The notes below the pieces were generated by a model. It searched no databases. It saw nothing but the letters and a program-made list of their open reading frames with translations, and was not told the origin of the DNA. Made by a program: the position numbers and the translations under genes. A DNA stretch of 64,000 bases. Origin: Antedon bifida. Taxonomy: Eukaryota > Echinodermata > Crinoidea > Comatulida > Antedonidae. Position 1 is the first letter of the stretch; the number at the start of each line of letters is the position of its first letter. Positions 10,601-18,779 of this stretch are shown here, piece after piece. The DNA is taken from contig OY727093.1 of the NCBI GenBank assembly GCA_963402885.1, positions 28,209,409 to 28,273,408 on the forward strand, read 5' to 3'.

Positions 10601-13397
10601 CGGACATTAGAGCCACTCTTTCAAGTCTGAAACGAAGCAATACACCTAAAAGGTGGTTAAGTAAGTTAGGTCCTGGTAATAAACAATCATTAATAGATAC
10701 ACCTTTAAATCTAGCTGAACAGTCAAACACTACCCGTATTTGGTCAGGTTTTTTCGAGTGATACACACCTGTATGTGGCACGTAGTTTACTTTACCCTTT
10801 ACCACAATGCTATCAACAGGAACTGGTTCTGCACATTGATTAATTATTTGGTTCATAAATTGAATGTAGTCACTTTTGAATTGAGGTTTGTAGTTAAAGC
10901 GTCGCTTTAAATTGTCCAATCTGCTCTTAGCTAATGATACGTTATTTGGAAGAGAGGCATCACTGTTTCTAAATGGAAGAGGCATTTCATAGTGTCCATC
11001 AGTACGTTGTTTGATGTTCTCATCCATTATCTGAAGAAATCGTTTCTCTTCCAATGACAAAGGTTTCATCTTTTGATCTGCAAAGTCAAGCTCAAACATT
11101 TGATTAATTTGTGAAGGTGTTATAATTTCCTTACAGGATGAGGGTAACACGAGATTTCGATGAGATATTGATGAATCCTCATCTTTACACACAGTTCCTA
11201 CAATACCCCATCCCAGTAGCGACTTTTGACCATACGGTTGACTATCACCACCAGCTTTAATGTCCCTTGGACGTATGACATTAGGTACGTTATTACCAAT
11301 CAACAGAGATACTGGTATATCCGGCATATGCGGAATAATATAGTCGGCAATACATTTTAGATGTTCCCATTTACGAGCTACTTCAGGACAAGGTATTTGA
11401 CTTCTTTCGGCCGGGATTTTTGGTCTACTAAATACAGGTGGTAGGGTAACAGTCTCTCTTCTATTAAAACTTATAATTTGAAGACCATTTACCTTTTGAC
11501 AGTCCACTACAGTATCAGCTGAATGCATCGTAGATAATTTCAACTGAGTTTGTGTACCCTTGACTTTCAGCCTTTTTATCAAGTCTTCGTCTATGAAGCA
11601 TGAATTACTTTGAGCATCGAGAATCCCGTATACAAGATGCTCTGAATGATTTTGCAAGTTACGTACCCATACTGGAACAATCATCGAATTGTCATTACAT
11701 TTTCCGATCGATCCGCACACCATAGTACATTTGTTATCCACCACTTCTGGTTTCTTTTCAAAATGTAAGCACGTCATGTGTTCTTTGGAGCAAGTCCTAC
11801 ACTTAGATTTGTTCCTGCATTCCTGTTTCCTGTGATTTGCCTTTCCACAACCAAAACACAAGTTGGCTTCAAATAAAAACTGTTTTCTAGCGTTTCTTTG
11901 GATATCAAGAAAAGTGTTACAATTATCAATATCATGTTTTACATCATTACAATAATAACATTTCTTTTGGTAACGACTTTTGTCTATGTTTGTCGAAAGG
12001 GAATTGATTGGTTTATTTGCATATTTCCTGGTAGCACTTCCATCTGGAGTAGTGTTGATTTTAGTTTGAAACATGGGAATATTCGCCTCTTTTGCCTTCG
12101 ATCTTAAGAAATTCGAAAACTGCATTAAACTAGGAAAACTTTGTTTGTTATTTAAATGCGTCTGCACTACTGTTCTCCATTTGTTTTCAATATAATAAGG
12201 TAATTTACATACCAATTTATAGTTCTCCTGAGGATAGTCAAGAATTCCCAAGTCTTCTACCTTCTGTCTTGCGACTGCCATCTCACACACGAAATCTGAA
12301 AATTGTCTCAAACCTATGTTATCCCGTGGCGACACTTTAGGCCAGGAAGATAATTTAGAAAGAAAGGCATTCGCTATCACTGAACTATGGCCATACCGAT
12401 CCTTCAACTCGTTTCTAGCTAAGTAGTATGCATCCTCGGATTGTAAGAGTAAATAATTATTCACCAGCACTTTTGGTTGCCCTATGAGGTGTTGGCTTAA
12501 TAGATTTAGCTTCTCATATGTTGACGCAGCTTTCGATGCCAACAACGAATCAAATGCAGTTTCCCACATAGGAAATGCTAACGGATCACCGTCAAATTTA
12601 TCCACCTTAACTGGTGGAAGTCTAAAAGAATCAACTAAACGGTTCATCATAGCTTCTGAATGGAGGATATAACTTGGTTCGCTATTAGGCATAAACGAAT
12701 TAAGTTTACCTTGATCATATTTTGGAGTAGAATTATGTACTTGAACATCAACCTTATCCACATGATTCTTTACTTTCTTATCCAGAAATCTCTCAAGTTG
12801 TGTTATTCTGTCTCCATAACTAGTATCTTTAGGAGTTGCAATATCAGAAGTGTATCCTGTTTTATCAATCGTAACGAAATCGTTATTTAAGTCTCTAAAT
12901 GATTCAAGTTGAGCCTCACTCTTTGCTAATTTCTTTGCAATGCGAAGTCGATTGAGCTCGCTAGTTAGACGATTCTCCTCAGCACTAAACTCTAAGTCTA
13001 CCTTCAGGGAAGCTTTACTTTCAGCCAGCTTTATTTTCCTATCCATTATAGAACTAGTAGTACTAACTGCAACACTAGCAGCAAATCCGACACTCGGATC
13101 TGACCGTAGAGACGCCGTTTCCAATAGCCTGTTCTCAGCTTTAATAAGACAAGTCTCAATCCTATTGCATAAACTGTCGTAATCCCTGCCATGATCAATC
13201 ATTCGAGGTGAATCCAAAATAAACGACAATAAATTAGCATGACTTCGAAATAATCTCTGCTCATAAGACCTCAGCCGATTTATATTTTCTTGAAGGGTCT
13301 TAAGCGACACGCATGTATTTATTTCTTCTATCAAATAATAAGCTTCGGCCTCACTGGCCTTATACACCCGCTCAGCACTAACCTTACTGGTCGTCAT
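7680..13397 (-). CDS. BEL/Pao gag-pol polyprotein
   Basis: One uninterrupted frame of 1,905 residues from the ATG at 13397. The frame extends to 13454 but opens there with GTG, so the ATG is the better eukaryotic start. In order it has: a gag-like N-terminal half with a coiled-coil stretch; two CCHC zinc knuckles at 480-493 and 514-527, with a further Cys/His cluster after them; an aspartic-protease motif LDAQSN with D near 594, where LDSGS or DTGS is more usual; reverse transcriptase with YVDD at 1012-1015; RNase H (YFSDASE, D near 1194; FWTDS); an integrase HHCC zinc region at about 1540-1580; integrase core D1610, D1672, E1718; and a C-terminal DUF5641-like region (GDVVLIKDDNAARNQWKLG). 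There are no internal stops or frameshifts, so the copy may be active. The protein would act in cytoplasmic particles and then integrate cDNA. Confidence 0.96.
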   Translation of the reverse strand: MTTSKVSAERVYKASEAEAYYLIEEINTCVSLKTLQENINRLRSYEQRLFRSHANLLSFILDSPRMIDHGRDYDSLCNRIETCLIKAENRLLETASLRSDPSVGFAASVAVSTTSSIMDRKIKLAESKASLKVDLEFSAEENRLTSELNRLRIAKKLAKSEAQLESFRDLNNDFVTIDKTGYTSDIATPKDTSYGDRITQLERFLDKKVKNHVDKVDVQVHNSTPKYDQGKLNSFMPNSEPSYILHSEAMMNRLVDSFRLPPVKVDKFDGDPLAFPMWETAFDSLLASKAASTYEKLNLLSQHLIGQPKVLVNNYLLLQSEDAYYLARNELKDRYGHSSVIANAFLSKLSSWPKVSPRDNIGLRQFSDFVCEMAVARQKVEDLGILDYPQENYKLVCKLPYYIENKWRTVVQTHLNNKQSFPSLMQFSNFLRSKAKEANIPMFQTKINTTPDGSATRKYANKPINSLSTNIDKSRYQKKCYYCNDVKHDIDNCNTFLDIQRNARKQFLFEANLCFGCGKANHRKQECRNKSKCRTCSKEHMTCLHFEKKPEVVDNKCTMVCGSIGKCNDNSMIVPVWVRNLQNHSEHLVYGILDAQSNSCFIDEDLIKRLKVKGTQTQLKLSTMHSADTVVDCQKVNGLQIISFNRRETVTLPPVFSRPKIPAERSQIPCPEVARKWEHLKCIADYIIPHMPDIPVSLLIGNNVPNVIRPRDIKAGGDSQPYGQKSLLGWGIVGTVCKDEDSSISHRNLVLPSSCKEIITPSQINQMFELDFADQKMKPLSLEEKRFLQIMDENIKQRTDGHYEMPLPFRNSDASLPNNVSLAKSRLDNLKRRFNYKPQFKSDYIQFMNQIINQCAEPVPVDSIVVKGKVNYVPHTGVYHSKKPDQIRVVFDCSARFKGVSINDCLLPGPNLLNHLLGVLLRFRLERVALMSDIQGMFHQFVVADRHRDFLRFLWWKNSDTSEEIQEYRMKVHLFGAASSPACANYGLKRAASDGEKEFGKNAANFIRNNFYVDDGLISVSSPDEAINLIASSTAMCAKAGLRLHKWVTNDREVLETIPQDERGKLIKEINPKSDPLPLERVLGVSWCVESDSFNFRIELNDRPPTRRTILGTICSIYDPFGFAAPVLITGKLILQAMCKQNLDWDEPLTSELRTSWLQWYEDIVHLGKLQVSRCYKPQGFGEVKQAEIHYFSDASEVAYGQCTYLRLINHDNIPSISLLLAKARVTPAKRKISIPKLELTAAVLSARVSEFVKQELPYDLREYFWTDSMVVLGYLQNESKRYQVYVANRVQQINDATSIGNWNYIESSSNPSDKVSRGVRAKQLISDTGWVSGPTFLHQPGPTKQRRLAEIDEESRKTVASELKRMHSFHTNVDKVVFQNDDLLKRICSQFSNWMLLKKVVAQLLTFKKKLMLAANVPIKKGGVMDRISTDIRLNVQDLQVSETIILKYIQSEYFSSEKSVLCGIRRNDEIQNKGTKKRNRNLKRTNGIYRLDPFLDEDELIRVGGRMRNAVAPNEVKHPIVIPRKSTITNLLIDYYHKNVNHMGRSTTHNSIRQNGYWIVGGNSATSQYIYKCVTCRKLRGPLSTQKMADLPLDRLEQHPPFTYCAVDIFGPFLIKDRRSKVKRYGVLYTCLASRAVHLESVNSLETDSFINSLRRFISIRGPVRQIRSDQGTNFVGARNEFEEEKIRQYLLDENCDWISFKFNVPSASHMGGIWERMIRTVRSALEPLLQRCGEQLDDESFRTLLAEVQNIVNSRPLTINTLSEVDSPEPLTPNHLLTMKAKVILPPPGTFQNTDVYCRRRWRRVQYVAEQFWQRWKKEYITTLQTRQKWTYQKRNMEIGDVVLIKDDNAARNQWKLGIIKNVYASEDGLVRKVQLKIGKDKTLDRPVHKLILLVATDKMEL

Positions 13398-13462
13398 CGT
13401 ATTATCGTTCAACCAACACAAAATGGCTGACAAAGCTTTATTATCGATGGTCACGTATAGAC

Positions 13463-13750
13463 TGTAACTGCGGCCTCACTGGCCACTTCTTTGAGTTGAG
13501 AATAATACGTAATAAAGAACACGGAAGGCTTGTATCATGCAACAATCGAAATATTTTATTGTGTACTTCATATAGTGTAACTTCTTTATACTAATAACTA
13601 AGACCTCCGGTCTATACGCTGGCATCATCTCAACTAGCCACACTAGCCATTGAGATTCTTTTATACGTCGCCTGGTCTGGCATTTATGCAAATTAACCCA
13701 GATACAACAATTACGTAATTGTTTGCTAGTCTACACATACTGCCGTTACA
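13463..13750 (-). repeat. 5' LTR of the BEL/Pao element
   Basis: 288 bp, identical to the 3' LTR at 7250-7537. In element sense it would carry the promoter. The pol ATG lies 65 bp downstream of its inner edge, so the leader is very short. Confidence 0.95.
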
Positions 13751-14359
13751 CCCGGAATATTAGTTTTGCCATCTTACTGAAGGTCGATATTAATATTTAG
13801 CGTCGCGGAAAACGCACTAGCGCGCTCGCGTTGTCAAATTTATTATTTCTATACTAAAGCAGAAATGAGATAAAACGAACTTTTCATCTTAAAGCAGAGT
13901 GTTGTTCGTCTTAGAGTTCATCGATACATCAGATATATAATAATATTGAAACAATTAGCAGTTAAATAAAAAAAGAATATACTTAAGAAAACATGTTTAA
14001 ATTACATTTTAATGCTTTGGAAAACATATGCAGTATTTTACAAAAGCGTAACAAAAGGCGTACATGTAAAACCCCAGCCGTGTATGCAGCTATAATTGAC
14101 GTAGGTGACAAATCAACCTGGTATGCAGTCGATAGTAAATTTCAGATTATATGGCTTGTTTATCCTAGACTATTACTATTGTATGTGATCACTTGAATAA
14201 TTGTATTTATAGTTTGTATTATATGTGTGGCATAGAATTAAGGTGACCATATATGTCTAGGTCTAGAACATGAACTAGACATTTGAAGATGTAGCTCAAC
14301 ATAGTTATGTAGGTTCCCGTTTTGTCATCGTTTGACACCCTGTTAAGTCAGCTCTCATA
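13751..14359. other. Remainder of duplication unit B 3' flank
   Basis: From about 13925 this stretch is homologous to 1136-1640, the flank of Ig receptor copy 1. For example, it shares 'atatataataatat', 'aatgctttggaaaacatat' and 'aaaccccagccgtgtatg'. Positions 14280-14355 hold a decayed tail sequence with an ITIM-like remnant. The first 170 bases after the LTR are GC-richer and have no match I can see in unit A. Confidence 0.6.
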
Positions 14360-15664
14360 TTAAACTTCATCATTTTTAACGTCTTCTGCGTTGACATCAT
14401 TTTGATTTGGCACTGAAGAATAATACACAGCATTATCACAAGGTCCTCTATCTTCGTCTACGTTAGTTGTCATTCTTATTCTCTTATTAACTACCGAGTC
14501 TAATTTGTTGTCATTATCCTGTGTTTTTGATTTTATAGATTTATTGCTGAACAGGATTCGGATTCGGCTTCGGCGTAATGTTTGGCGATTAAGAATAACT
14601 ATTAACAATATCACAGCGATAACAACGGCGGCCCTTCCTATAACCACTCCCACTATTACTAGTTCAGATTTGTTATCAAGTTTAGATATAGGTCCATCAA
14701 TTGTCTCTCGTGTTATGGTCAAAGTAGTGGATGAATTCCAAACCATTCCATCTTCTCTTACAAAACATGTAATGATAAATAGGTGATTTTCAAGCAAAGT
14801 ATTATTAATCTTAATGTTTGTGATGTTCAAAATTGACATCGTGACATTAAAGATGTCTCCAGGAACATATGGTGAAATATGCCATTCATACTGGAGATTG
14901 TTTGTCTTAAATTGTCTTGCAAAACATATACATCATCTGTCTCTTGCACTGATAGTAATTTAGGTTTAATATTCACATCAGGTAATAATACATTAAGTCT
15001 GAATGTACAGTTTCTTGTCTCTTCCAAAGCTTCACTGTCGAGATAGCATGTTAATTCAGTATCAATCCTTTCAATTGTAATGTTATCAAATCTTATCACT
15101 TTGTCATCAATTACATCACTTACAATATGCTCAGCAACACTGATGTCAGATACCCTGATGGTAAGTTTCGGTGATGTACTTCCATGGTCTCTTGATTCAC
15201 AATGAAATGTTATTGACTCCCCAATGTGTTGTTGTGAGAACATTTCTTTTTAACCAACACAGAGGAGAGGCTACAGACGGAGGCTGGTAGACTGTTAGTG
15301 TAGCAGTAGCAGGAGTTGGTTGGAAAGAATAGATAGCGTCACGTAAATTATACCCGCATTCGTATAATCCAGCATCAGAAAGCTGTACGTTTAAAATCGT
15401 TATACGGGAAATTGAATTGCCAAACGAAACTGAGTATTTGCTTGGAGATTTCAACATCACGTTACCCCATGCAAGATACCGTGTTTTGTATTTCCAAAAC
15501 AACATATTATGATGATAATCAGTTGCTTTACAGTTAAAGACAACGTCTGATCCGATTCTTACTTGAGCGTCTCCTGGACCAGAAATTAAAGTCTGGCTGT
15601 CGACAGTAGAAATTAAAATAATTATTATGTAAGCATATACTCCAAATAGTCTGTCAAACGTCAT
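14360..15664 (-). pseudogene. Ig-domain receptor, copy 2 (frameshifted)
   Basis: The reading runs in three overlapping frames (15664 to about 15222, about 15222 to 14925, then 14925 to 14360). Together these cover the same signal peptide, three Ig regions, membrane segment and tail as copy 1. The breaks match small deletions relative to the other copies. Near 15222, about 8 bases seen in copy 3 between 'ccaatgt' and 'gttgttgtg' are missing. Near 14925, about 7 bases are missing after 'cttgcaaaacat'. The start is the ATG at 15664 (MTFDRLF). The tail stops at the same NDEV position as copy 1. Without an assembly check a sequencing error cannot be excluded, but multi-base deletions argue against simple miscalls. 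Alternative splicing around the breaks seems unlikely because no splice sites fit. Confidence 0.75.
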
Positions 15665-16285
15665 TGTAGATTGAAAAAAAATAAATGACTGCGTTTCAGT
15701 TCTACTCAGCTTCACTGTAAGCTATGCGTTTTTAAAATTAAAATTTCCTGATATCCAAAACTTAGGAGCCAAAATGGAGGAAATGGGATTGTTATACACA
15801 TCATGACACATACCATTTTAATACAAACATTCTTTCTTTCAGGGTAGGTATGGCGACTTACTATCTGTGGCATCCATTATTTTAGGCTGCTTCCTGTCAA
15901 AAGGAAGTTACTTCCATAACACATACTATAATATAGAAGGTAAAAGGTAAAGTTGTTAATAAAATAGACCTGTAAGTTTATACAGTTGTATTTTTATGAA
16001 CAACTTCACCGAATACACTGTGCATTTAATTTGACTTTATTTGACTTTTAATTTGATTTTGACTTTAAAATGTACAAAAAGACATTTAGCTGATTCACTT
16101 GTATATCCCATTGTTTGTATTGTCACGTGGTATAAGGCCACAAAAAGTTGGTTAAATTTACAGGGTGACCCAGTGACTACCCTGGCCTATTTAACATGAA
16201 AAATGAATTAAAATGTGAGGAGTGTTTAATGGTCTACATTAAACACATGTGACATATGATGTATACGACGTTGTATAAGATGGTA
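15665..16285. other. Spacer between Ig copies 2 and 3
   Basis: About 620 bp with no coding exon seen. A short run of near-repeats of 'tttgactttatttgactttt' type lies at 16030-16065. Confidence 0.5.
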
Positions 16286-17741
16286 CTATAGGCTGGGCAG
16301 GCAGTTTTGTTCTGTGTCTATTATGTCACCTGAAGTGAATTTTGTAAGATCCAACTCAGCATAGTTTAGTCCCTCTGCATTTAGCATGTCCTCAACATCT
16401 CGTGTAAATGTTCTGTTTTCATATAGAACTTCATCATTGCTCTGTGTATTGTTAATAATATCACATTTATTGACATCATTTTGATTCGGTACTGATGAAT
16501 AATAAACAGCATCACAAGGATCTTTACCATCATCTACGTTAGTTGTCATTCTATGTCTCATTTCAACAACAACTGCATATAATTGTTTGTCATTAACTTC
16601 TGTTTCTGAGGTTATAGTTTTATTTCCGAGTCTGCGTAATTTTTGACGATTAAGAAAAATAATTATTAACAATATCACAGCTATTGCAGCAGAGACTGTT
16701 CCTGTAATCACTGTAACTATGTATGATTCTGAATCTCTGTTGTTAAGAAGTGTCGGTAGAATAATTTGGATCTCTTGTGTTATGTTCAACGTAGTAGATG
16801 ATTTCCAAACCATTCCATTTTCTCTTACAAAACATGTAATGATAAATAGTTGATGTCCAAGTAAAGTATTATTAAGCATAAGGTCTGTGATGTTCAAAAT
16901 TGACGTTGTGAAATTAAAAATGTCACCAGGAACATATGGTGAGACCTGCCATTCATACTGGAGATTATTTGTCTTAAAATTTGTCGCAAAACACTGGAAA
17001 TGAACATCATCCGCTTCTTGCACTGATAGTAATTTAGGTTTAATTTTCAGGTGATAATACATTAAGTCTTATTGTACAGTTTCTTGTCTCATCCAAAGCT
17101 TTACTGTCAAGATAGCATGTTAATTTAGTATCAATCTTTTCAATTGTAATATCAGATCTTACCTCTTTGTAATTAATTATATCACTTACAATATACTCCG
17201 CAACACTAATGTAAGATACCGTGATGTTAAGTTTTGGTGATGTACTTCCATGATCTCTTGATTCACAATGAAATGTTATTGACTCCCCAATGTACAACTG
17301 TGTTGTTGTGAGAGAATTTCTCTTTAAACAACACAGAGGAGAGACTGCAGACGGAGGCTGGTAGACTGTTAGTGTAGCAGTAGCAGGATTTGGCCAGAAA
17401 GAGTAGCCATTGCCATTATAAACATACACGCACTCATATAATCCAGCATCAGAAAGTTGTACATTTGAAATCGTTAAACGGTAAAATGATTTGCCAAAAG
17501 AAACTGAGTATTTTCTTGGAGAATACACCGTGTTAACCCATGTAAGTAACCGAGTTCTGGATTTCCAAGCCAATGTATAATACTTATCATAAGTTGCTTT
17601 ACAGTTGAAGACAACATCTGAGCCAATTCTTACTTGAGCGTCTTCTGGACCAGAAATTAAAGTCTGACTGTTGACAGTAGAAATTAAAATAATTATTAGG
17701 TATTGTCCTATACCTATACCAAATACTCTGACAAACTTCAT
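16286..17741 (-). pseudogene. Ig-domain receptor, copy 3, ITIM-bearing tail (one frameshift)
   Basis: The upper frame (from the ATG at 17741) encodes a signal peptide, a V-like Ig domain (VVFNCKA ... DAGLYEC) and the second Ig region, ending shortly after RNCTIRLNVL. The lower frame to 16286 encodes the third Ig region, a membrane segment (about 25 hydrophobic residues before LNRQKLRR) and the longest tail of the family. A deletion of about 5 bases near 17045, relative to copy 1, causes the shift. The tail contains AVYYSSVP, VLYENRTF and LNYAEL. The last fits the ITIM consensus (I/V/L/S)xYxx(L/I/V), which in vertebrate receptors recruits SH2 phosphatases. If the frameshift is an assembly error, this would be the most complete receptor of the array. 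Confidence 0.75.
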
Positions 17742-18779
17742 TGTTGATTGAACACAAATAAATGAATGCGTTTCATACTCAGCTATTTTTATTTCCTGAT
17801 ATTCAACATTTCCAGTAAAAAGCACATAATCCTTTCAGGTTGGTTATGACTACTCGATACGATCTCTGGTATCGATTACTTAATTTATCGTAATACAAAG
17901 TGTCAGTTAAACAATAAGTAAATATATTATTATAATTCTTCAATACGATAGTTTGTTAGTGTAAATTATATTTTTTAAAATATATTATTAATAATGTATC
18001 GATACTAACATTGGGTATCGGTTATAAAAATATTGTCATAAATATATCATTGAAACCAGGAAATAAGCATTATGTCGCCGTATGGTTCATGGGGTATCTT
18101 ACTAACCATACACATAATGTAGGTAAAGTATGAAAGATGGAAAAATTGCCGCATAGATATTAATTGTCTCTAATATATTATTAAAAGAATGATAAGTAGG
18201 CCTAAATTAATTTTCATCGGGATTAAACAAAGAATGAAAATCTGCAGTTATCCGGCAAATTAGCCCACCCTCTTTCTCATTATCAAATCTATGGTAGGCC
18301 TTGCAACTCTCATTGAAAGTTTATAGAAAATAGTAGATTGATACGAGATTGAGAAGAAGCATTGTACTGTGGCTGTTTCAACAAACACATATTTTTTGTT
18401 GCAACAAACATAATTTAAAATGTTTTAGTAAGCCAACATTCACAGGAGGCAATTGCAATTTTTGCTGGTTGAATTGTCGTTAATGATGCTTCGATCATCA
18501 TCCTATGTTATTTGTTTTTGAGTTACTAAGTCAATGTGTTTAATTCATTTTAATTGTTTGGTTATTATTCAGATATTAAATTAAAATAACCTATAAAGAC
18601 AATAAACATGACATTAAAATGTTTTGTATTAAAAATAGAAGCTTCTTTTATTATATCAGAGTTGAAATACATCCAGCACATTTATATCCGTTAATAAGCT
18701 GATCAATAAATAATGAAGTAGACTGCATTGTAAACATGATTCCATAACTAATGTTTTTGTTTTTGTAATTGTGTCGTAT
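17742..18779. other. Spacer, no gene seen
   Basis: AT-rich, about 1 kb, between Ig copy 3 and the terminal exon of the repeat-protein gene. I see neither exon nor repeat that I can name. Confidence 0.5.

Larger units (their letters stand above)
7250..13750 (-). mobile_element. BEL/Pao LTR retrotransposon, full length
   Basis: A 6,501-bp element in minus orientation: two 288-bp LTRs flank one long gag-pol frame. I compared the LTRs along their whole length and found no difference, which implies a recent insertion. The order gag-like, zinc knuckles, protease, reverse transcriptase, RNase H, integrase is typical of BEL/Pao. The flanks do not show the expected 5-bp duplication: ACCTA lies on the left (7245-7249) and CCCGG on the right (13751-13755). 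Just inside the 3' LTR, in element sense, is a purine-rich 'gcagggagcca' that could serve as the polypurine tract. No TGG-type primer site directly abuts the 5' LTR. It interrupts duplication unit B of the Ig receptor array. Confidence 0.96.
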
